A stretch of 64,000 bases of DNA from Anaerolineae bacterium (GTDB lineage Bacteria > Chloroflexota > Anaerolineae > Aggregatilineales > Phototrophicaceae): the NCBI GenBank assembly GCA_022824365.1, contig JAJEAA010000008.1, positions 1 through 64,000 of the forward strand, given 5' to 3'. Shown in pieces: positions 17,680 to 24,464 of this stretch (position 1 is the first letter of the stretch; every line of letters begins with the position of its first letter). The translations under genes and the position numbers were made by a program. The notes below the pieces were generated by a model. The model did no database searches. It was not told the DNA's origin and was given only the letters and a program-made list of their open reading frames with translations.

Positions 17680-18441
17680 ATGCCGGAATTCTTGTACGGA
17701 CATTGGGCGGTCATCGAAGCGATGCGCTCCGGGCGGCGCAAACTCGAGGCGCTGATGATCCACGAGCGGGCGGAAAAACGGGGCACGGCCGGCGAGGTCA
17801 TCGGCATGGCGCAAGATTTCAACCTGCCGGTTCAGCGGGTACAGCGCCGCATCCTCGATGACCTGGCGAATAATGGCAACCATCAGGGCTTGGTCCTGCG
17901 CGTCGGTCCTTATCCTTACTGCGACCTCGAGGATATCTTCAGCCTGGCGGCGCAGCGCGGCGAGAAGCCCTTTATCCTCCTGCTCGATTTGCTGAAAGAT
18001 CCACAGAATGTCGGCTCGCTGATCCGCGTCAGCGATGCGGTCGGCGTACACGGCATCGTGATTCAGGAGCGCCGCAGCGTCGCCGTGACGCCGGCAGTGG
18101 TCAACGCGTCCTCCGGCGCGGTGGAGCATATCAACGTGGCGCAGGTATCAAACCTGGTCAACGCGATGAAGTCGCTGAAAGAGCAGGATGTCTGGCTGGT
18201 TGGCTTGGATGTGGGACCGAATATCCCGCCGCTGGACAAGACCGATCTCAATATGTCGCTGGGCTTGGTCATGGGCAGCGAAGGCGAGGGCTTGCGGCGG
18301 CTCGTGCGCGATACCTGCGACCTGCTGTTGACGCTGCCGATGCGCGGCGAAGTGGGGAGTTTGAATGTAGCGACCGCCGGCGCCATCGCGCTCTACCGCG
18401 CCTGGAGCGCCCGCGGCTGGGAAGGCTGGGCGCATGCCTAG
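17680..18441 (+). CDS. rlmB: TrmH/SpoU family RNA 2'-O-methyltransferase (RlmB-like)
   Basis: From the ATG at 17680 the product is 253 aa. An N-terminal substrate-binding domain begins FLYGHWAVIEAM. The SPOUT domain carries all three motifs: DPQNVGSLIRVSDAVG, VMGSEGEGLRRL, and LPMRGEVGSLNVATAGAIALY. It is expected to methylate a ribose in 23S rRNA or a tRNA. The in-frame extension to 17551 reads through the palindromic repeat and is rejected. Its stop overlaps that of the convergent 18438 gene by 4 bp. Confidence 0.9.
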   Translation: MPEFLYGHWAVIEAMRSGRRKLEALMIHERAEKRGTAGEVIGMAQDFNLPVQRVQRRILDDLANNGNHQGLVLRVGPYPYCDLEDIFSLAAQRGEKPFILLLDLLKDPQNVGSLIRVSDAVGVHGIVIQERRSVAVTPAVVNASSGAVEHINVAQVSNLVNAMKSLKEQDVWLVGLDVGPNIPPLDKTDLNMSLGLVMGSEGEGLRRLVRDTCDLLLTLPMRGEVGSLNVATAGAIALYRAWSARGWEGWAHA

Positions 18442-18932
18442 GCGCTCGCTTCTGCGCTATCGATAAATGCTTTGTCGATCTGCCCCCTGACATGCTCAAC
18501 AAAGGCTGTTGGGTGAATCAGAAGTATGTCGTTTACAAACGTAAACGGCTCTGCAAAACGCTGATCATATTTCACTTCGACGTTGCCCATTAAGTTTATC
18601 GTTTGCACGGAGTCCACAATAGCGGACTTTTTCCCGGCGTATCCGATATGCTTGAGATCAATGACGAATCCGGTCAAACGGCCCAATTCATAGCCTTCGA
18701 TTTCAGGGAAGAAATGCGCGACGACGTGTTTGGTCTTGCCTTTGCTGGATTCACCGGTTTCAAGCGTGTAGAGTCGATCCATCCACGGGATAAGCAGCGT
18801 TACCGCCGCGACATGGTTATCCGGCGAGCCGGCCATGAGTTGTTGTATTTGCGGTCGCGCGCTGATCGCCCAAGCGTCCCGGTAACTTGCGTTCTCAATC
18901 TCTCCAATCATGAGGGTCTCGCTTAGTTCCAT
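18438..18932 (-). CDS. hypothetical protein, 164 aa
   Basis: No family is recognised. A strong GGGAGGAG ribosome binding site precedes the ATG at 18932. The sequence looks like a mixed alpha/beta soluble domain with LIPWMDRLYTLETGES, VVAHFFPEIEGYELG and INLMGNVEVKYDQRF. There is no signal peptide or membrane span. It has moderately lower GC than its neighbours. It is convergent with rlmB and upstream of nothing on its strand. Confidence 0.6.
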   Translation of the reverse strand: MELSETLMIGEIENASYRDAWAISARPQIQQLMAGSPDNHVAAVTLLIPWMDRLYTLETGESSKGKTKHVVAHFFPEIEGYELGRLTGFVIDLKHIGYAGKKSAIVDSVQTINLMGNVEVKYDQRFAEPFTFVNDILLIHPTAFVEHVRGQIDKAFIDSAEASA

Positions 18933-19082
18933 CGAGTCTCCTCCCTTGAGGAATATAGCGTCCCTAGCATATCACATTCTGACCCTCAAAAGCGGATCGC
19001 ATACAGATTGACTTGCATGAGGATATGGTTGAAAGGCAATTGAATGCAGAGAAAGCGACTGCCAACGTCATGCGCAAGTTTC

Positions 19083-20429
19083 CTATGTCGGACGCGCGGC
19101 GCAACCACGCAGCGTAGCCAAGCTCCACAAACACAAGCCCGCCATGAGGATGCCGCCCAGCAAGAAGGGCGCAGTCGCCCCCAGGCGCTGAAAGATTAAC
19201 CCGGCGACCAGGGGCGCGGTCGCGTTGCCGGCGCTGACCAGGGCGGCGCTGACACCGAGGGCGCTGCCGAATTCAGCCGGCTTAACGCGCTGCGTGATCA
19301 GGCTGTTCAGAGCGGGGCGGATCAAAGCGGCGCCGATCGAGATGGGGACGATGGCGACAAACAGCCAGAGGACGCCCGCCAAGCTGTTATTGCCATTGGG
19401 CGGCAGGGTGATGCCCAGCTCGCCGATCATCGCTTCGGTACGCGACAGGGACGCGCCGAGCAAATCGCGCTCGACCAATTCGCGCACGTAGAATGGATGC
19501 GGCGTTTCCGGCGTCAGGCCGGTCAGCAACAAGCCCAGCGCCAGCAGCGCCAGCGCCAGCTTGACCAGGCCGCGATCGCCGAAGCGCGCGCTCCAGCGGC
19601 CGATGAAGCGCAGCTGCACCAGCACCAGAATGATGCCGATCACGAGGAATAGCAGGGCGTTGCCGCGCCCGAGGAAGCCGAGGCGGGTCAAGGTGAACAA
19701 GCCGAGCAAGCTCTCGTAGCCGAAGAAGATGAATTGCTGCGCGAACATCATCAGCAGAAGCAAGCCCAAAGCCGGGCGCAGCAAGTAGCGCAGGATCAAG
19801 ATGGGACCGCGCCAGGCGCGCCCGCCCCGCCCGCGCCGCTCCGGCGGATGCGTCTCTTTGAAGAGGGCCGCGGTGACGAGGATCGAGGCGAAGGAGTAGA
19901 TGGCGGCGGTGAAAGCCGGCACAGCCAGCGAGTCGGATATCTCCAGGGCGAGCAGCGAGAGCAGGGGACCGAAGATGAAGCCCAAGCCGAAAGCCGCGCC
20001 TGTGACGCCCAAGCCGCGCGTGCGATTGGACTCATCGGTGATATCGCTCAGGGCGGCTTTGGCGGTGGCGAAGTTGGCGCCGAACACGCCATCGACCAGG
20101 CGCGAGAGGATCACCATTTCCAGGGAGGTCGCCAAGCCGAGCATGACGAAGCTGATGCAGGTGGTCGCTTGGCTGATGAGCAGCAGGGGCTTGCGGCCGT
20201 AGCGGTCGGAGAGGGCGCCCATGACCGGCACGCCGATCATTTGCGCGAGGGGGAAGGCGGCCAGCGTCAAGCCTATTTGCAGCGGGGTCGCGCCGAACGC
20301 GGCGGCGTAGATATGCAGCAGGGGCAAGATGACGGTCAAGCCGAGGGCGTCGACGAAGACCAGCAAGAATATGGGCAGCACACGTCCCCGATCCAGCGGA
20401 GTGGCTGATGTCGCTCGCGCGTCCGTCAT
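19083..20429 (-). CDS. MFS transporter (drug exporter type)
   Basis: The 448-aa protein has about twelve hydrophobic segments. The loop 2-3 motif GALSDRYGRKPLLL is the canonical MFS motif A, and VTGAAFGLGFIFGPLL matches motif C of antiporters, the TetA-like proton-driven exporters. A longer periplasmic or cytoplasmic insertion lies near residues 330-355. The substrate is unknown. It is divergent from pcm, with about 185 bp between them. Confidence 0.88.
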   Translation of the reverse strand: MTDARATSATPLDRGRVLPIFLLVFVDALGLTVILPLLHIYAAAFGATPLQIGLTLAAFPLAQMIGVPVMGALSDRYGRKPLLLISQATTCISFVMLGLATSLEMVILSRLVDGVFGANFATAKAALSDITDESNRTRGLGVTGAAFGLGFIFGPLLSLLALEISDSLAVPAFTAAIYSFASILVTAALFKETHPPERRGRGGRAWRGPILILRYLLRPALGLLLLMMFAQQFIFFGYESLLGLFTLTRLGFLGRGNALLFLVIGIILVLVQLRFIGRWSARFGDRGLVKLALALLALGLLLTGLTPETPHPFYVRELVERDLLGASLSRTEAMIGELGITLPPNGNNSLAGVLWLFVAIVPISIGAALIRPALNSLITQRVKPAEFGSALGVSAALVSAGNATAPLVAGLIFQRLGATAPFLLGGILMAGLCLWSLATLRGCAARPT

Positions 20430-20613
20430 GGTTGGTTCAATGTCCGTCCCCCCGTTTGTCCCCGTTTACTTTAGCAAAAAAACCGGCGGGGCGTCAGCTT
20501 GTTCGCGGGCGGGGCGTTGCCTGGGGGAAACAAGGCCTCGTGTTTAATTGCCCGCATCTACGCCTTGTGTTACCTTTGTTTCAGGGACTTTGGGCTAGGG
20601 TTTGGATGGCCGA

Positions 20614-21297
20614 ATGCCAACTTCACGGGAGTACGCGCGCTGGCGCAATCGCATGGTTGATGATCAGTTGGTAAAGCGCGGCATCAACGACCGCCGGGTG
20701 CTGGACGCGATGCGCGTCATGCCGCGTCATCAGTTCGTGCCGGAAGAATTCAAACCGCAGGCTTACGAAGATCGTCCGCTGCCTATCGGCGAGGGGCAGA
20801 CGATATCCCAACCATACATGGTCGCTTTTATGACCGAGCGCCTGCGCCTCAAGCCGCATCATACGGTGCTGGAGATCGGCACGGGCTCGGGTTATCAGAC
20901 GGCGATCCTCTGCCACTTGACGCATTATGTCTACAGCGTCGAGCGGGTGACGCGTTTGGCGGATCATGCGGGCGAGCGCATCGGCGACCTGGGTTACAAC
21001 AACCTCGATATTCATGTCGGCGACGGCAGCCAGGGCTTGCCCGACCAAGCGGCTTTCGACCGCATCATGGTGACGGCGGCGGTGCCGCGTTTGCCGCATG
21101 TGCTCTGTACGCAGTTGCAGAAACACGGCGGGCAGATGATTTTGCCGATTGGCGATGAGCATTTGCAGGAGCTGAAGCTCATCACGCGGCGGGGCGAGCG
21201 CTTCACCTCGCGGACGCTGCTGCGTTGCCGCTTCGTGCCTTTGATCGGGCGCTACGGCTTCGACAGCGACCTCAACAATCAGCCGACGATATTCTAG
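20614..21297 (+). CDS. pcm: protein-L-isoaspartate O-methyltransferase
   Basis: The product is 227 aa from the ATG at 20614; a TTG at 20602 would add four residues. Family markers are MPRHQFVPEEF, RPLPIGEGQTISQPYMVA, the SAM motif VLEIGTGSGYQTAIL, and VTAAVPRLP. It methylates isoaspartyl residues in damaged proteins using S-adenosylmethionine. A possible phosphothreonine-lyase-like gene follows after 10 bp on the same strand. Confidence 0.92.
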   Translation: MPTSREYARWRNRMVDDQLVKRGINDRRVLDAMRVMPRHQFVPEEFKPQAYEDRPLPIGEGQTISQPYMVAFMTERLRLKPHHTVLEIGTGSGYQTAILCHLTHYVYSVERVTRLADHAGERIGDLGYNNLDIHVGDGSQGLPDQAAFDRIMVTAAVPRLPHVLCTQLQKHGGQMILPIGDEHLQELKLITRRGERFTSRTLLRCRFVPLIGRYGFDSDLNNQPTIF

Positions 21298-21307
21298 GCG
21301 GGGCGGC

Positions 21308-21727
21308 ATGAGCGAGGGCGCGGATTTCAACCTCGACTTGATTCAGATGGTGCAGCGGGCGCGGATGCTGCATGACGAGACGGCGGTGCCTTCGGCTATG
21401 ACGGCGGTTTACTGGATCGAGGCGAAGCGGCGCGATGGCGATTACCCGGCGCCAACCTCGACGGCGGGCGAGTGGCGGATCAAGCTGCGGGTGGCGGAGG
21501 TTGACGCGGTCTGGGAGCGGGTCAAGGCGCTGACGGTCGCGGGCGAACTGGGCTACAAGTCGAAGGTATCGACGAAGCCGGCGGCGGGGCAGGCGGACCC
21601 GGAGGAGCGCAGCCTCTGCGCGCGGACTTATGACGCGGGCGATGACGCGGATGTGGCGCGGGTGGGCGAGGCGCTGCGGGCGCTTGGTTTGGGCGAGATG
21701 GAGTATGTCGCGGACAAGTCGTCATAA
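21308..21727 (+). CDS. small protein, possibly BLES03/DUF1917-like
   Basis: The 139-aa product contains YWIEAKRRDG, GEWRIKL, VDAVWERVKALTVAGELG and YKSKVST, followed by a TYDAGDDADVARVGEALRALG block. This order resembles the DUF1917/BLES03 family (putative phosphothreonine-lyase-like fold), recalled from memory and not checked. It lies 10 bp behind pcm and is probably co-transcribed with it. The product is soluble and carries no export signal. Confidence 0.55.
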   Translation: MSEGADFNLDLIQMVQRARMLHDETAVPSAMTAVYWIEAKRRDGDYPAPTSTAGEWRIKLRVAEVDAVWERVKALTVAGELGYKSKVSTKPAAGQADPEERSLCARTYDAGDDADVARVGEALRALGLGEMEYVADKSS

Positions 21728-22230
21728 TTTTGCCACGTCTTATTTTACCCCATCCCCGGCCCTTCCCCATTGCAATGGGGAAGGGTGACTCGCTGTTGTG
21801 GATGGGATATTCAGTGAAATTCGCATCATTCGCTTGAAATTACCGAGGTCGCTTTTCAGGGCGACTTGGCAGGGACTGGCGCGGGGCGCTGTTTTGTGGC
21901 GGTTGGCCGCAAAGGGGAAACTTTTTTCGGCCATCTGGCCATCTGGCGAGACAAGCCGGCGTAATTTTGCCACCGAGTACAGCGAGTACAGCGAGACGAT
22001 TGCCAAAAGGGGAAAACTTTTTTGGCAATCTGGCAATCTGGGCGGGGCTGGCTATGCGGTTGTTAAGGCGCGATGGGATTATTGTAGCATAGATCGGGCC
22101 TGAATGGGCGACCAAATGTTCGGGTTTGCTAACCCCCCTCTAAATCTCCCCCCAATGCATTGGGGGGAGACTTTTTTCACCACAGAGATCACAGAGATCA
22201 CAGAGGGCGCAGAGGGTTAATCCCGCGCGC
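21728..22230. other. intergenic, several repeat types
   Basis: No gene is supported. It contains a CCCCGGCCCTTCCCCATTGCAATGGGG palindrome split across about 21749-21790, a GAGTACAGC direct repeat near 21975, AACTTTTTT/GCCATCTGG-type short repeats at 21918-22040, an R3 palindrome (22132-22176) and a CACAGAG run (22179-22216). Confidence 0.55.
22132..22176. repeat. palindromic repeat, family R3
   Basis: CCCCCCTCTAAATCTCCCCCC is followed by an inverse arm GGGGGGAGACTTTTTT around AATGCATT. It is the clearest copy of the R3 family. Confidence 0.75.
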
Positions 22231-22259
22231 TTGACAGGCTTGGCGGCACGATTCACAAT
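22231..22259 (+). promoter_or_regulatory. sigma70-type promoter for the 46-aa gene
   Basis: A perfect TTGACA (22231-22236) is followed after exactly 17 bp by CACAAT (22254-22259). Transcription would start near 22266, 18 nt before the ATG at 22284. Confidence 0.6.
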
Positions 22260-22283
22260 TGGGCGCATAAAAGGAGACAGCGA

Positions 22284-22424
22284 ATGGTGACGAAAGCCGA
22301 TCTGGAGCGGCAGACGCGGCAGTTAATCATGTGGCTGGTCGCTACCTGGCTTGTCATTGTGGGCATCTTGGGCAGCGTTTTCGCGGCGGGTTTCTTCTAC
22401 ATCATCGAGCGCTTGCCAGCGTAG
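22284..22424 (+). CDS. small single-span membrane protein, 46 aa
   Basis: This short gene has its own consensus-type promoter and an AAGGAG ribosome binding site seven nt before the ATG. The product has a charged start (MVTKADLERQTRQ), one hydrophobic helix (residues 14-41, with WLVIVGILGSVFAAGFFYII) and a short ERLPA tail. The composition is that of the resident genome. No family is recognised. The combined promoter, ribosome binding site and helix make it more than a chance frame. Confidence 0.65.
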   Translation: MVTKADLERQTRQLIMWLVATWLVIVGILGSVFAAGFFYIIERLPA

Positions 22425-22427
22425 ATT

Positions 22428-22460
22428 TACCACAGAGGCACAGAGGCGCAGAGTTTTTCA
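22428..22460. repeat. CACAGAGG-type repeat
   Basis: ACCACAGAGGCACAGAGGCG runs directly on from the 46-aa gene. A second run lies at 22752-22800, beyond the next gene, so that gene is bracketed by the repeat. Confidence 0.55.
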
Positions 22461-22709
22461 CCGCAAAGGCGTAGCGGTAAGCATAGGCAAATGCACGGTC
22501 ATCGCATCGATACTTTCCTCGATCCTCTGAAGCAGGATCGTTCCCTGTTCATGTTCTTGGTAAAGAGACTTAGCGGCCTCCTCGTAGGAAGCATACAGGC
22601 CGAGAACCTCATGACCCTTTATCGCAACGTAATTCCCAGCGCCGTGCTTTTCAGCGAGATCAGCCATAATCTCAATGAAGTACCGGTATTCCTTTTCCAG
22701 CGGTCTCAT
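22458..22709 (-). CDS. DUF5678-like small protein
   Basis: From the ATG at 22709, after a GTGAGGCGG ribosome binding site, the product is 83 aa. The core NYVAIKGHEVLGLYASYEEAAKSLY resembles the DUF5678 motif (xYVAIxxxxVvgxxxxxeea), common as tiny stand-alone proteins of unknown role in Chloroflexota and Cyanobacteria. An N-terminal helix precedes the core. It is bracketed by CACAGAGG repeats and is somewhat AT-richer than the genome. Confidence 0.6.
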   Translation of the reverse strand: MRPLEKEYRYFIEIMADLAEKHGAGNYVAIKGHEVLGLYASYEEAAKSLYQEHEQGTILLQRIEESIDAMTVHLPMLTATPLR

Positions 22710-22751
22710 TTTCCGCCTCACACAAATTGTTTCAACGTACAGCAATTATGG

Positions 22752-22800
22752 CACAAAGGGCGCAAAGGGTTTTACCACAGAGGCGCAGAGGCACAGAGAT
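22752..22800. repeat. CACAGAGG-type repeat
   Basis: CACAAAGGGCGCAAAGGG is followed by ACCACAGAGGCGCAGAGGC. It lies between the DUF5678-like gene and the HEPN-like gene. Confidence 0.55.
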
Positions 22801-22833
22801 TTTTTCTGCTGTAGCGCGACTGTGCTACTAGAA

Positions 22834-23556
22834 CTATAGATAGTCCGCGAGGAAATTCTTCACACCGCTTACCATAAGCTCGACGTCATCTCGATTAAAT
22901 TCAGAAAACTCGCCGTGCGCAGCGTAGTTGCGAACTTTCGCCCACGAGCGAAGCTGGTCGGCTTTCAGCTTGTTGAATACATTCGCTTTCTGCAAGTCTT
23001 GTATCAGTGAATTAAGGTTCTTGGGATCACCATTCGGTTTTCTTGTCGCTACTTGGGGCGTCTGTCTTTCACACAAGCGCCGAAGGGCATCCTCTAATAC
23101 CGCGCCACATAAGACCGCGCCAGGAACATGATCGTATTGACCAGGTTGTCCTTCATCGAGTAAGCCTTCAACTTGTGTCATATAGTCAGCTGAGATGTTA
23201 GCCGCAACTCGCGCCTCCAAATCGTCCAAGAATCCATTTTCATACACGTCTTTTAGACCGCGTAAAGTTCCGTTAATATTTTCGAGTACTGACGGAGTAC
23301 CTGAATTTCGTGTACGCTGCCGTATGCTTTCCGTAACTTCGTGTCGCTGCTGTGAGTCGCCCAATACAGTCTCAATGAGAGAAAGAACTTTTACGACTAC
23401 AGCTTGAAATTCGGATATATGCCCATAATTTGACGTGACTCTACCAGGATTCGCCTTGTTGTGTGCTCTCATCTTCAAACTTAACTCGTCAGTCTCGTCG
23501 ATAAGCTCATCAAATCGACTGCGAATTTTCTGATCGAGTGCTGGTGGTAATGGCAT
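22834..23556 (-). CDS. HEPN-like protein, possible defence ribonuclease
   Basis: The 240-aa protein is mainly helical. Residues 209-214 read RNYAAH, an R-x4-H motif of the kind that forms the active site of HEPN ribonucleases, in a helix near the C-terminus and after a helix with AVLEDALRRLCE, the arrangement seen in abortive-infection HEPN domains. The N-terminal half (helical, with ETVLGDSQQRHEV) is unrecognised. The gene is AT-rich against the genome and lies in a small cluster with a 2TM-type protein and a restriction enzyme, which favours a defence role. Not all HEPN-like proteins are nucleases, so activity is an inference. Confidence 0.55.
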   Translation of the reverse strand: MPLPPALDQKIRSRFDELIDETDELSLKMRAHNKANPGRVTSNYGHISEFQAVVVKVLSLIETVLGDSQQRHEVTESIRQRTRNSGTPSVLENINGTLRGLKDVYENGFLDDLEARVAANISADYMTQVEGLLDEGQPGQYDHVPGAVLCGAVLEDALRRLCERQTPQVATRKPNGDPKNLNSLIQDLQKANVFNKLKADQLRSWAKVRNYAAHGEFSEFNRDDVELMVSGVKNFLADYL

Positions 23557-23712
23557 GTTGTCTACTCTCTGCGATACGTAAGGCGCAATTGATAAATTGT
23601 AGCAAACAGGTGTTCGATTGTCACGCCTAGAACGCTGCGCACATTGTGCTTCTACGTATGCTCACCAGCCTTCCACAATGAAGCGACCGAAAGCGCTATC
23701 ACATTCTTATAT

Positions 23713-23859
23713 TCATTTTTTCTTGCCCGCCTTCTGAATGCCAGGCTCATAGCCTTCTCGAATTCTCTCTCTAGGCCTCGGGTCAGGGCGAGGACGAGGC
23801 GGGGGTGACGGACGTGGATTTTTCGGCGTGTCTGATTTAGTATTGGCATTATTGGCCAT
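23713..23859 (-). CDS. small Pro/Arg-rich protein, 48 aa
   Basis: The ATG at 23859 follows a CTGAGG ribosome binding site. The product is a basic, proline-rich peptide (NPRPSPPPRPRPDPRPR in the middle, EGYEPGIQKAGKKK at the end) and is likely disordered. It is divergent from the membrane-protein gene at 23881, with only 21 bp between the start codons. An overlapping frame on the same strand (23652-23918) is longer but lacks a ribosome binding site. Coding status is uncertain. Confidence 0.4.
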   Translation of the reverse strand: MANNANTKSDTPKNPRPSPPPRPRPDPRPRERIREGYEPGIQKAGKKK

Positions 23860-23880
23860 TGTTGCCTCAGGGAATACTGG

Positions 23881-24399
23881 ATGATAGATTGCGACCTCGA
23901 ATTAACAAGCAGAGACACATTGCTTATTTCATCTTTGGAATCACAATTGCATTCTAGCGAAGAAACGATTCGTCGACTAGACCAGAAGGCAACAAGCGTG
24001 GTTCTATTGGCAAATGGTGTGATCGGATTCTTCGGAGTAAGTCGGTTTGAGACTTATCTATCAGCAATTGTGTCAGGTAACAATCCGATCCTGTCGTTTT
24101 TCATTGTTTTGTTTGCAGGAATTTATATAGTGATGATGGTCTCGTTCATAAAATCTGTTACTCCTGAACCGAAGTCGATCGGAATCATAAAGTCCGATTG
24201 GGACGAAGTGACAACTTGGCGTGATTATAGTGATAGGCATACTTTTCTGGACAACATTTATTCGACATACATCCAGGCGTGTGAAGAAAATAGGTATATC
24301 GTTGCGAGCAAGGCTAAAACGGTAACGCTGTTATACATCTGTCTGGGTCTATTGATTACACTTTTGCTCTTGAGCAGTCTATATTCTGCAATTGCGTAG
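23881..24399 (+). CDS. Pycsar/SLATT-like membrane effector candidate
   Basis: The 172-aa protein has an N-terminal helix (14-36) ending LDQKA, a hydrophobic span with LLANGVIGFFGV (38-54), a second span (70-91), a polar stretch with WRDYSDRHTFLDNIY, and a third span at the C-terminus (147-170) after ENRYIVASKAKTVTLLY. The DxKA..xxNG pattern before the first span and the R/K-rich helix before the last one resemble PycTM and SLATT-type effectors of cyclic-nucleotide defence systems. No cyclase or nucleotidyltransferase gene lies beside it, so the match is suggestive only. The gene is AT-rich and lies next to the HEPN-like and restriction genes. Confidence 0.5.
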   Translation: MIDCDLELTSRDTLLISSLESQLHSSEETIRRLDQKATSVVLLANGVIGFFGVSRFETYLSAIVSGNNPILSFFIVLFAGIYIVMMVSFIKSVTPEPKSIGIIKSDWDEVTTWRDYSDRHTFLDNIYSTYIQACEENRYIVASKAKTVTLLYICLGLLITLLLLSSLYSAIA

Positions 24400-24464
24400 C
24401 CGGTTTTCAAGGCTACTGTTTGTTTGCACCATTTGCCTTTTTCGTTTTGGTGTTCGACAGTCCA

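Noticed and set aside
20602..20613. TTG start for pcm
   Set aside because: It adds only four residues and the ATG at 20614 starts the conserved region; neither has a clear ribosome binding site, so the ATG was preferred.
22179..22800. CACAGAGG runs considered as a CRISPR array
   Set aside because: The units are short, irregular and not separated by unique spacers of constant length, and no cas gene is near.
23652..23918. 88-codon minus-strand frame overlapping the Pro/Arg-rich peptide
   Set aside because: It lacks a ribosome binding site and would overlap the start of the divergent membrane-protein gene; the 48-codon frame has the better signals.
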